Notes: generated from the sequence alone by a model not told the origin. A stretch of 15,073 bases of DNA from Lachnospiraceae bacterium UBA1721 (GCA_002317155.1 DCIR01000051.1:1-15073), one strand, 5' to 3'. Shown: positions 7,745-14,927, counted from the first letter of the stretch. Numbers and translations are program-made.

Positions 7745-8881
7745 ATGGAGTACAGAAAATTTGACAAATTGCATGAAGCATCATCTCTCTTCGGACTCGG
7801 TTGCATGAGATTCAACGGAGCTCCTTCAGGAGACAGTAAGTGTGATGAAGAGAAGGCTATTAAGCTCATCAGACAGGCTATTGACGGCGGCGTTACCTAT
7901 ATGGATACCGCGTATGTTTATCTCGACAGAACATCAGAAATAGTTCTCGGAAAAGCACTTCAGGACGGCTACAGAGATAAGGTTACCATCGCTACTAAGA
8001 TGCCTGTATGGGCAGTAAAGAACTGGGACGATATGGAGAATCTGTTGAATGAAGAGCTTGAAAAGCTCCAGACAGACCACATCGATTTTTATCTAATGCA
8101 CGGTATCAACAAGGAAGGCTGGCTCAAGTTCAAGGAGATTGGTGCTGATAAGTTCTTTGAGGAAAAGCAGAAGGAAGGCAAGATTCGTTATAAGTGCTTC
8201 TCATTCCACGGAGCTTATGAAGATTTTGAATATATCATCAAGGATTATGATTGGGATATGGTTCAGATCCAGCTCAACTATATGGATATTGAGAATCAGG
8301 CAGGTATGAAGGGACTTAAGCTTGCAGGAGAGCTCGGTATTCCTGTAGTAATCATGGAAGGTCTCCTCGGTGGTAAGCTTGCAAGAGCACCTAAGGAAGT
8401 TCAGGAACTCTATGATAATTTCCCCGTTAAGCGTACTCCGGTAGAATGGGCATTCAGATGGCTCGGAAATCTCCCTGAGATTCTTACCATTCTGTCAGGC
8501 TGTAATGAGGCTGAGCAGGTTGAGCAGAATATCAAAATCTTTGAATCAATCAGTGCAAATGCAATGGATGATGCAGAGCTTGAACTTATCGATAAGGTAA
8601 GAGAGGCTTACAAGTCAAGAACTAAGATTCAGTGTACAGGATGCAGATACTGCATGCCTTGCCCTTGCGGTGTAGATATTCCCAGAGTATTCTCTGCATG
8701 GAATGAGGCTTCACTTTATGATATACCCAGCAATGAGAACTGGAACTATAACGAACTTAAGAGACTTGGTCAGACTCCCGATAAGTGCGTAAAGTGCGGC
8801 AAGTGCGTCAAGGCTTGTCCTCAGGGACTTGATATTCCTACTGCACTCCAGGAAGCATGGGCTGATTTAAGTGCCAGATAA
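7745..8881 (+). CDS. Aldo/keto reductase with C-terminal 4Fe-4S ferredoxin-like module
   Basis: The 378-residue protein has an AKR barrel (about 1-285) and a cysteine-rich iron-sulfur tail. The AKR tetrad is present: D54 and Y59 in MDTAYVY, K85 in ATKMP and H119 in YLMHG. The tail holds CTGCRYCMPCPCGVDIP (297-313) and CVKCGKCVKACPQGLDIP (348-365), enough cysteines for two 4Fe-4S clusters; the first has an irregular spacing, CxxCxxCxxCxC. This architecture is known from predicted AKR-family oxidoreductases of anaerobes and suggests electron exchange with ferredoxin or a partner protein as well as NAD(P)H. The start at 7745 is chosen because AAAGGGG lies 7-14 bases upstream and the AKR fold begins at once; the frame stays open upstream to 7487 but only inside the alcohol dehydrogenase gene. 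Last gene of the operon; no clear terminator follows. Confidence 0.95.
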   Translation: MEYRKFDKLHEASSLFGLGCMRFNGAPSGDSKCDEEKAIKLIRQAIDGGVTYMDTAYVYLDRTSEIVLGKALQDGYRDKVTIATKMPVWAVKNWDDMENLLNEELEKLQTDHIDFYLMHGINKEGWLKFKEIGADKFFEEKQKEGKIRYKCFSFHGAYEDFEYIIKDYDWDMVQIQLNYMDIENQAGMKGLKLAGELGIPVVIMEGLLGGKLARAPKEVQELYDNFPVKRTPVEWAFRWLGNLPEILTILSGCNEAEQVEQNIKIFESISANAMDDAELELIDKVREAYKSRTKIQCTGCRYCMPCPCGVDIPRVFSAWNEASLYDIPSNENWNYNELKRLGQTPDKCVKCGKCVKACPQGLDIPTALQEAWADLSAR

Positions 8882-8987
8882 TATTCGAAATGTGTTGAAA
8901 GCGCATGGGATGATTGATCCAGTGAGCTTCGGATGATTGTGAGATGTGTTAAACATATTCACGCATCTATATAACAAAAAGACATAT

Positions 8988-9016
8988 TTGACAAAGTGAA
9001 TATTTGATAGAATATA
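8988..9016 (+). promoter_or_regulatory. Promoter candidate for the alpha-galactosidase gene
   Basis: A perfect -35 TTGACA (8988-8993) is followed after 17 bases by AATATA (9011-9016), a mediocre -10; TAGAAT (9008-9013) fits better but at only 14 bases. The start of transcription would be near 9020-9025, giving a leader of about 135 bases before the ATG at 9157. Confidence 0.6.
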
Positions 9017-9041
9017 GAGTGTCAGTTTGGCACTCTATATT
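9011..9041. promoter_or_regulatory. 31-bp palindrome overlapping the promoter, probable operator
   Basis: AATATAGAGTGTCA (9011-9024) is the inverted complement of TGGCACTCTATATT (9028-9041) apart from one G-T position, with GTT in the centre. It covers the -10 region and the likely transcription start, the classic place for a repressor. It could instead be a hairpin that ends readthrough from the upstream operon, but no T run follows directly (TTGTGTAATT), so I favour an operator. Confidence 0.6.
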
Positions 9042-9067
9042 TGTGTAATTGGAAATTTTTTTCTGTT

Positions 9068-9125
9068 ACATAAAACGCTCGGCAGGGCTCGCACTGCGGA
9101 TGAGCCAAATGAAACGGTGTACCGG
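9068..9125 (+). other. GC-rich segment in the alpha-galactosidase leader, no known RNA recognised
   Basis: This part of the 275-base gap (8882-9156) is richer in G and C than its surroundings. It can form GGCTC (9086-9090) with GAGCC (9102-9106), and a small CGGTGTACCG dyad lies at 9115-9124. No riboswitch class is recognisable to me. The left part of the gap (8882-8960) holds only weak direct repeats such as GGATGATTG at 8908 and 8931. Confidence 0.3.
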
Positions 9126-9156
9126 AATAGAACATTTATACAGAGAGGGAGAAACA

Positions 9157-10947
9157 ATGAGTCTTCAGGACAGACCTGCAATACTAAACGATAAAGAATT
9201 TAGATATGATTCTTTCAAAAATGGGAAGGTATTATTTAACAAAAAGAAAAATCATCTGCCTGCAATGGGATGGAACAGTTGGAATGCTTTCGGAAGCGGT
9301 AATACCGAAGCTCTTACCAAGGATATTGCTGATTCGATTGTAAGACTTGGTTTGGATAAGCTGGGATATGAATATGTAATTCTTGATGATGGTTGCTACA
9401 AGCCGGAGAGAGTTGATGGCTTTCTGGCAAATGAAGAGGTTAAGTTCCCTAGTGGATTCAGAGCCCTTGCAGATTATATTCATGGTAAGGGACTTAAGTT
9501 TGGCATGTACAATGATATAGGAACCAATCTGTGTGCAGGAGCAGCCGTAGGTACCTGTGGTCATGAGCTTGACGATGCACAGACTTATATCAATTGGGGT
9601 GTCGATTTTATCAAGGTAGATAACTGTTATTATCTTTGGGATAATGCTACTTTTTCTGATGCCAAGAATGCACGTTATACATATGCGCCCAAAATCAAAT
9701 CAATAAATGTATGCGGTAAGGATGCAGGTATCGATTTTTGTAAGAAATACAGTGCTGTATCGGACGGAGAAATAACCGGACGTGGTGCTGAAAAGACAGA
9801 AGACTATGTATGGAATATCGGAACCTTTGACGGAACCGGTCCTGATAATACTCCTTACGGAGAGCAGGGCGGTGAATTGAGATTTACAGTAGAGGCTCCT
9901 TCTGATGGCGAATACAGCCTTACTGTAGAATATGCTTCTGCACAGGAACCGGGATGTGGTGAATGGCTTCAGGTGGCATGCAATGATGATGTGATTTATG
10001 ATGATTTGCTTGAGGCTACATCTGATAAGGATACTTTTGCAGAATCTGTAAAAATGTCACTTAAGCTTAAGGCCGGCAGCAATGTTATCAGACTGATGAA
10101 TCACAGAAGACAAGAGAATACACTGTCGTCATATGCAGCTCTTCAGGAGGGCTTTGATAAGTACGCTCCCGACGGAGATATTATTTTGTCTATCTGTGAG
10201 TGGGGTAAGACTCAGCCGCAGGATTGGGGATATAAGGTAGGAGATTCATGGAGAATCCTTAATGATATCACATTCCAGGTAGGTGCTGACGGGGATCCCG
10301 GTAAGGGCAATTGGATTGCAGACTATACCACAAGTGTTACCACTCAGTATAGTAAGGCTGTAATAATGGATGAGTATGCAGGACTTGATAAGGGCTGGAA
10401 TGATCCTGATATGATGATGATCGGAATGAACGGCCTTGATGAGACTATGTGCAAGACTCACATGACGATGTGGTCTATGATGAACTCACCACTTATGCTT
10501 GGTCTTGACTTAAGAAGAGTGGAAAAGGGAGACTGGATATACAACATTATTGCGAATAAAGAAATCATAGCACTTAATCAGGATGCACTCGGAATTCAGG
10601 CTAAGAGAGTGTTTACAACAGTTGAAACGGAATCGCCTTCAACAGATTACATTCGTGAAATGGATCGTGTTGATATTATTGCCAAGCCTCTTTCTGACGG
10701 AAGCATAGCTATTTCGTTTATCAATGTAAGCGATAAAGATAAGTGTGGTGATTTCGCGATTAGTGCAAAAGATATTCTTGATGCTATCGGAAGCAAGATG
10801 GCAGATAGAAGTGTTTTTGAAAATGCACAAAAGTATGAGCTGATTGATCTTTGGAGCGGTGAAAAGACAGAGAGCAACGGAAGCTTTTGTGTCAAAGAAA
10901 TTGCAGCGTGTGACAATGTGACCTATAGAGTAATTCCGGTACAGTAA
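9157..10947 (+). CDS. Alpha-galactosidase-type glycoside hydrolase, family GH27, with a domain inserted in the barrel
   Basis: The 596-residue enzyme should remove terminal alpha-galactose (or the related beta-L-arabinopyranose) from oligosaccharides. GH27 marks are GWNSWNAF (38-45), DDGCY (77-81), the nucleophile region FIKVDNCYY (Asp155), SICEWG (345-350), SWRILNDI with acid/base Asp370, and WNDPDMM (414-420). A C-terminal beta domain fills about 485-596. Between the nucleophile strand and SICEWG lies an unusual segment, about 175-338, that reads like a carbohydrate-binding-module beta sandwich (GGELRFTVEAPSDGEYSLTV, then LKLKAGSNVIRL). There is no signal peptide, so it acts in the cytoplasm. 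The ATG at 9157 follows AGGGAG by 5 bases; the frame extends further up to 9049 without an ATG, and that part is rejected. Two bases after the stop the next gene begins. Confidence 0.95.
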   Translation: MSLQDRPAILNDKEFRYDSFKNGKVLFNKKKNHLPAMGWNSWNAFGSGNTEALTKDIADSIVRLGLDKLGYEYVILDDGCYKPERVDGFLANEEVKFPSGFRALADYIHGKGLKFGMYNDIGTNLCAGAAVGTCGHELDDAQTYINWGVDFIKVDNCYYLWDNATFSDAKNARYTYAPKIKSINVCGKDAGIDFCKKYSAVSDGEITGRGAEKTEDYVWNIGTFDGTGPDNTPYGEQGGELRFTVEAPSDGEYSLTVEYASAQEPGCGEWLQVACNDDVIYDDLLEATSDKDTFAESVKMSLKLKAGSNVIRLMNHRRQENTLSSYAALQEGFDKYAPDGDIILSICEWGKTQPQDWGYKVGDSWRILNDITFQVGADGDPGKGNWIADYTTSVTTQYSKAVIMDEYAGLDKGWNDPDMMMIGMNGLDETMCKTHMTMWSMMNSPLMLGLDLRRVEKGDWIYNIIANKEIIALNQDALGIQAKRVFTTVETESPSTDYIREMDRVDIIAKPLSDGSIAISFINVSDKDKCGDFAISAKDILDAIGSKMADRSVFENAQKYELIDLWSGEKTESNGSFCVKEIAACDNVTYRVIPVQ

Positions 10948-10949
10948 AG

Positions 10950-11339
10950 ATGATGAATTATAAGCTTTTGTTTGATAAGATTCATTGTAGCTTCGGAATA
11001 TCACTTGATGAAGGCAAGGCTATGTGTATATATGATGCACAGGATTGTCTTGATGAAAATGCCGGAATTGAGCGAAGACATGCTGCACGAATATTTCATA
11101 TGGTCATGTCAAAGGCATGTGATATTAGCGACATAGATGATATATCGCAGGCTGGTGAATTGCTTGATTTGTATGATTGCAGAGTATGTGTAAATCATAT
11201 AGCACAGGTCTATCTGCGTGGGATTATGAAGGCAAGGCTTGAGCGTATTTTTGATGGCAGGGCATTCATTACGGCGGAGGAAGTAGAGTGCGCTATTGAT
11301 GGAATTGTCAAAATCAAAAGTGATGTATTGTCTATATAG
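10950..11339 (+). CDS. Cysteine-rich small protein of unknown function, coupled to the alpha-galactosidase
   Basis: The 129-residue protein begins 2 bases after the alpha-galactosidase stop (ATG at 10950, or 10953 one codon later), with hardly any ribosome binding site, so it is probably made by translational coupling. It looks helical and has seven cysteines (13, 26, 33, 57, 77, 80, 114), including the pair DCRVCVNH (76-83), and no signal peptide. The stretch RRHAARIFHMVM (42-53) followed by the DISDIDD and AQVYLRGIM elements resembles the spacing of an S-layer homology repeat (R.eaA.ml ... fsDv ... GIm), but the match is faint and an S-layer role would need export that is not seen. A helper or regulatory partner of the hydrolase is a guess from position. 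No recognised catalytic motif. Confidence 0.75.
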   Translation: MMNYKLLFDKIHCSFGISLDEGKAMCIYDAQDCLDENAGIERRHAARIFHMVMSKACDISDIDDISQAGELLDLYDCRVCVNHIAQVYLRGIMKARLERIFDGRAFITAEEVECAIDGIVKIKSDVLSI

Positions 11340-11365
11340 CTGATGTGTAATATCAAAAATAGCAT

Positions 11366-11418
11366 AATACGAACTTTCGTTATATTAATGCGAACAAAAC
11401 ATATATAATCGTTATAAT
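11366..11418 (+). promoter_or_regulatory. Promoter with direct-repeat operator upstream of the GH9 pseudogene
   Basis: AATACGAAC (11366-11374) recurs as AATGCGAAC (11387-11395), 21 bp apart, about two turns of the helix. The nearer copy covers the -35 position of a perfect TATAAT (11413-11418) with a 17-base spacer; a second TATAAT lies at 11404-11409. A weak -35 covered by a tandem half-site is the usual form of an AraC/XylS-type activated promoter. No such regulator gene is in the window. Confidence 0.5.
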
Positions 11419-11464
11419 TCATGAACTATTATAATAATATATTCTGGAAAAAGAGGAGTATATT

Positions 11465-12081
11465 ATGGGGACAAAATTTGAATTAACAGATAACGGATAT
11501 TTTAAGAGCCATGGTGTTGACATCATGGCTTTTAGTGATTTTTATCCTGCGGGACATCAGGCCGGAGTGGGCTTGATAAAGGTGGATGGCACGATGCGGG
11601 AGATTTTGATTTAAGAATCGAATCGCAGCTAAAGAAGTATAGTGAAGAGACTAAGAAAGCTTCTGAAGAGACCCCTTACGGAATTCCCTACAGACCTCAT
11701 GTTTGGGGCGCGGGATGGATGATACAGGGTAACGGAGTAAGGGCATATTTCCTTCATAAGGCATTCCCTGAACTTTTTGATAAGGATGCTGTATTCCACG
11801 CTCTAGATTTTATTCTTGGAACACATCCGGGAAGCAATACCGCATCATTTGCATCAGGTGTCGGCGCGAAGTCGGCTACAGTTGCTTACGGTATGAATCG
11901 TGCAGACTGGTCATATATTCCAGGTGGAGTTATTTCCGGAACAGCGCTTATTCAGCCCGATTTCCCTGAACTGCTTGAGTTCCCGTTCCTTTGGCAGCAG
12001 GGCGAGTATGTTCTGGGCGGAGGATCATCAAATTATATGAATTTGGTACTGGCAGCCAAGAAACTGTGTGATAAAATGTAG
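11465..12081 (+). pseudogene. Glycoside hydrolase family GH9 remnant with two internal deletions and a frameshift
   Basis: The start is intact: GAGGAG (11453-11458) and ATG at 11465 give an N-terminus with YFKSHGVDIMAFSDFYPAGHQAGV, typical of one GH9 group, here split as FKSHGVDIMAF and YPAGHQAGVGLI. That frame ends at TAA 11612-11614. In the next frame, from about 11575, the catalytic-base motif GGWHDAGDFDLRIESQ (11581-11628) appears and runs directly into KKYSEETKKA, TPYGIPYRPHVWGAGW and the GH9 end (HPGSNTASFASGVG, NRADWSYIPGGVISG, FPFLWQQGEYVLGG), stopping at 12081. Compared with full family members, one block is missing between GVGLI and GGWHDAGD and another, larger one after IESQ. Only about 200 of what I recall as 700-800 residues remain. 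The product cannot fold into the GH9 barrel. The deletion ends are inferred from family memory. Confidence 0.88.
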
Positions 12082-12092
12082 GTAGCGAGTAT

Positions 12093-12134
12093 TTAAGAAG
12101 AAATAGTTAAGTAGAAATAGTTAAGTAGAAATAG
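12093..12134 (+). repeat. Three tandem copies of a 14-bp unit, TTAAGTAGAAATAG
   Basis: Copies lie at 12093-12106 (one base different, A for T), 12107-12120 and 12121-12134, followed by a decayed fragment TTAGTAG. They lie between the pseudogene stop (12081) and the isomerase gene start (12209). Confidence 0.92.
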
Positions 12135-12208
12135 TTAGTAGCCAGATTTATGTGGTGGGTGTAAGTAGTTGATTATGTATTAGATACTTATTTGCAAGGA
12201 GAAGGCAT

Positions 12209-13057
12209 ATGAGAATAGGATTATCAACAAACTTTAATGAAGACAGTGCAGAAAAATGGGCAGCCAAAATGGTATCGCTCGGTTGCAAAAGCGTAGTTTT
12301 CCCGCTTAACTGTGAGGCTCCCGACAGTCAGATTGATGAGTATGTAGCTGCTGCTAAGGAAAATGATCTGTTAATAGCAGAGGTCGGTATTTGGAGAAAC
12401 GCTATTGATCGTCGTGAAGACGAAAGAAAGAAGAATCTGGAGTACAGCATAGGACAGCTGGCTCTTGCGGACAGGATAGGTGCAAGATGCGCTGTTAATG
12501 TAGGTGGTTCACGTGGTTCTCGTTGGGACGGCGGATATAAAGATAATTTCTCCGGCGAGGTATGGGAACTGACTGTGGATATGGCGCGTAAGATCATAGA
12601 TGAGGTTAAGCCCAAGAATACATTTTTCACACTCGAGCCTATGCCTTGGATGGTACCTACCGGTCCTAAGGAATATCTTAAGCTTATTGAAGCAGTTGAC
12701 CGTGACAGATTTGGTGTTCATATGGATATCATCAACATGATTAACTGTCCCGACAGATACTTCTTCCACGATGAATTTTTGGAGGAAACCTTTAATCTTC
12801 TCGGAGACAAGATTAAGAGCTGTCACCTGAAGGATATCAGACTTCTTGACGGATATACATTCCAACTTAAGGAGTGCGCTATTGGAGAAGGTGTCTTTAA
12901 CATTGAGAAGTATGTAGAGCTGGCTGATAAATATGATAAAGACATGCCTATGATAATAGAGCATCTTTCTTCAGATGAAGAGTATATCAAGAACATTAAG
13001 TATGTTAAGGAAAGACTTAAGGTTAACAGCATACTCAAGGAAGTTGGATTAAAGTAA
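12209..13057 (+). CDS. Sugar phosphate isomerase/epimerase-type TIM barrel (xylose isomerase-like)
   Basis: The 282-residue cytoplasmic protein belongs to the AP-endonuclease-2/xylose-isomerase-like superfamily, whose members isomerise or epimerise sugars with a divalent metal. The metal ligands stand in canonical order: E143 in FTLEPMPW, D173 in GVHMDIINM, H206 in SCHLKDI and E251 in MIIEHL, with a GEGVF strand (226-230) between the last two. Length fits the family. AAGGAG lies about 7 bases upstream of the ATG at 12209. The gene lies between the GH9 remnant and the GH2 gene and ends 58 bases before the latter, so it probably handles a sugar released by these hydrolases, for example a uronic acid or keto sugar; that is inference. 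No promoter of its own is evident, so it likely depends on the one at 11366-11418. Confidence 0.93.
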   Translation: MRIGLSTNFNEDSAEKWAAKMVSLGCKSVVFPLNCEAPDSQIDEYVAAAKENDLLIAEVGIWRNAIDRREDERKKNLEYSIGQLALADRIGARCAVNVGGSRGSRWDGGYKDNFSGEVWELTVDMARKIIDEVKPKNTFFTLEPMPWMVPTGPKEYLKLIEAVDRDRFGVHMDIINMINCPDRYFFHDEFLEETFNLLGDKIKSCHLKDIRLLDGYTFQLKECAIGEGVFNIEKYVELADKYDKDMPMIIEHLSSDEEYIKNIKYVKERLKVNSILKEVGLK

Positions 13058-13099
13058 TATTGGAATAATTAATACTGAAATAAAGAATATTGGAATAAC
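13055..13099 (+). repeat. Three imperfect tandem copies of a 15-bp unit, TAATATTGGAATAAT
   Basis: Units lie at 13055-13069, 13070-13084 and 13085-13099; the core AATATTGGAATAA is identical in the first and third, and the middle copy differs at two core positions. The first unit starts with the isomerase stop codon TAA, and the last ends two bases before the AAAGGTG ribosome binding site of the GH2 gene. Confidence 0.85.
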
Positions 13100-13115
13100 G
13101 CAAAGGTGTTGGGGA

Positions 13116-14927
13116 ATGGCTGAAAAGAGAAAGTATTTATCGGACATACATTTGGAGGATTATACTGCTCAGTATGAGACCGGAATTGCTACAGCGGATG
13201 ATGTGATTTTCATAGACGGACGCCGCAAGGAGTCTTTGGACGGATTGTGGAATTATGCTGTTGATCAGTATGATACATGCCTTAGACAAAGATGGTTCAG
13301 AGAAGGTTATGCGGATGCACAGGGCCTTACATTCCCTGTAGATTATTCTTTTGATCAGTGGCCGCTTATCAATCTTCCGTGCTGTTGGAACAATGAAAAA
13401 GAGGAATATCATCTTTATGAGTGTCCAATGGTATTTACCAGGAAGTTTGGTTATAGAAAAGCTGCAACGGATGAGAGAGTATTCCTTCGTATAGGCGCAG
13501 CCAATTATATTGTGCGTGTGTTTATCAATAAACAGTATGTGGGTATGCACAGAGGCGGTTCGACACCTGCTTTTTGGGACGTGACTGAATATCTTCAGGC
13601 AGATAACAGAATAATACTTACATGTGATGCGACCAGAAGACCTGAGCAGGTTCCGACCGAGAATACAGACTGGTTTAACTATGGCGGTGTGTACAGAGAG
13701 ATAGAGCTCATTCGTGTGCCTAAGGTGCATGTCAAGGAGTTTACCTGCAATCTTGTGAATGATGGATTTTATGACAAGATTGAGGTGGCTGTTAAGTTAT
13801 CCGATGATGTGAATGCTCTTGGAAAACTGTCAATTCCTGAATTGGGAATATCTGAGCTTTTGAACCTTGAAAACGGTGCAGGAAAATTATTGGTTAATTG
13901 CAGACCTAAGCTTTGGTCACCTGAAGAACCCAAGCTTTATGATGTGAAGCTGGAGATTACTTCCGAGGACAATATCAATGAGATAATTGATTCAGTCTCT
14001 GATGAGATAGGCTTTAGAGAAATAAAGGCAGTCGATGGTAAGATATGGCTCAACGGCAAGGAGATTTTCCTCCGTGGAATAAGCTGCCATGAGGATAGTG
14101 TAATAGGCGGTAAGAAACTTACCGACGAAGAACGTATAGAAAATATTAAGCTGGCCAAGGAGCTTGGCTGCAATTTTATGAGAGTGGCTCATTACCCTCA
14201 TCATGAAAATATGGCTAAGCTTGCCGATAAGCTTGGAATACTTTTGTGGGAAGAGGTGCCGGTATACTGGGCGATTAAGTTTGACAGACAGGCAACATAT
14301 GACGATGCGGAAAATCAGCTTAAAGAAATGATTTTAAGAGACAGAAACAGAGCATCGGTAATTATTTGGTCTGTCGGTAATGAAAATGCAGACAGCGATG
14401 AGCGCCTGGCATTTATGTCCGGTTTGGCTAAGTGTGCTAAAGCTATCGATCCGACCAAACTGGTATCTGCTGCATGTCTTGTTGACGGTGAACTCAATAT
14501 GATTGTTGACAGGCTTGCTGATTATCTTGACGTTATAGGTATAAACGAATATTACGGATGGTATAATCCTGATTTTAGCAGACTGCCACAGTTGTTTGAA
14601 AACAGTCATCCGGATAAGCCTGTAATTATTACAGAGTTTGGTGCTGATGCAATGAGTCATCATCACGGAACAATCGATGATAAGGGAACGGAAGAATGTC
14701 AGGCTGATGTCTATGAAAAACAGATCGCAGCAATCCGACAGATATCATATATAAAGGGAATGACTCCATGGATATTATATGATTTCCAATGCCCCAGAAG
14801 AACGACATTTATTCAGCAGTATTACAACAGAAAAGGCCTGTTGAATGAGGACAAGACTTATCGTAAGCCGGCCTTTTATATATTGCAGAAATTTTATAAG
14901 GAATTGGCTTCTATGGATGTTGAATGA
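13116..14927 (+). CDS. Glycoside hydrolase family GH2, probable beta-glucuronidase
   Basis: The 603-residue enzyme has the GH2 layout: a sugar-binding beta domain (about 38-200), an immunoglobulin-like domain (about 201-300) and a TIM barrel (about 301-600). The acid/base is E423 in WSVGNEN and the nucleophile E507 in ITEFGAD. Two features point to beta-glucuronidase rather than beta-galactosidase: NEYYGWY (477-483), as in E. coli GUS, and N571-R-K573-G574, the NxKG motif that binds the glucuronate carboxylate in that family. Length is also GUS-like. No signal peptide is present, so it works on imported substrates. AAAGGTG lies 7 bases before the ATG at 13116. It is the last gene before a strong terminator and probably shares a transcript with the isomerase. 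A galacturonidase or other uronide specificity is possible. Confidence 0.93.
   Translation: MAEKRKYLSDIHLEDYTAQYETGIATADDVIFIDGRRKESLDGLWNYAVDQYDTCLRQRWFREGYADAQGLTFPVDYSFDQWPLINLPCCWNNEKEEYHLYECPMVFTRKFGYRKAATDERVFLRIGAANYIVRVFINKQYVGMHRGGSTPAFWDVTEYLQADNRIILTCDATRRPEQVPTENTDWFNYGGVYREIELIRVPKVHVKEFTCNLVNDGFYDKIEVAVKLSDDVNALGKLSIPELGISELLNLENGAGKLLVNCRPKLWSPEEPKLYDVKLEITSEDNINEIIDSVSDEIGFREIKAVDGKIWLNGKEIFLRGISCHEDSVIGGKKLTDEERIENIKLAKELGCNFMRVAHYPHHENMAKLADKLGILLWEEVPVYWAIKFDRQATYDDAENQLKEMILRDRNRASVIIWSVGNENADSDERLAFMSGLAKCAKAIDPTKLVSAACLVDGELNMIVDRLADYLDVIGINEYYGWYNPDFSRLPQLFENSHPDKPVIITEFGADAMSHHHGTIDDKGTEECQADVYEKQIAAIRQISYIKGMTPWILYDFQCPRRTTFIQQYYNRKGLLNEDKTYRKPAFYILQKFYKELASMDVE

Noticed and set aside
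6703..7869. 388-codon open frame on the minus strand opposite the alcohol dehydrogenase
   Set aside because: The plus-strand gene has full family motifs and strong codon bias, which clears stops from the opposite strand. The minus-strand product has no recognisable motif.
9011..9041. Terminator of the aldo/keto reductase operon
   Set aside because: The stem is long but is followed by TTGTGTAATT rather than a T run, and it overlaps a TTGACA promoter.
9049..9156. 36-codon N-terminal extension of the GH27 enzyme from a TTG
   Set aside because: No ribosome binding site precedes it and the residues do not resemble a signal peptide or the family; AGGGAG before the ATG at 9157 decides the start.
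11390..11413. ECF sigma factor promoter (GAAC ... CGTT)
   Set aside because: The distance from GAAC to CGTT is 14 bases, short of the usual 16, and the second copy at 2925-2955 has no CGT element; a TATAAT-type -10 explains both better.
11719..12081. A separate 120-residue gene
   Set aside because: It is only the tail of the GH9 remnant; the GH9 match continues upstream in the same frame to about 11575, and the internal ATG has no convincing ribosome binding site.
12093..12134. CRISPR-like repeats
   Set aside because: The units are directly adjacent, 14 bp long, have no spacers, and no cas gene is present.
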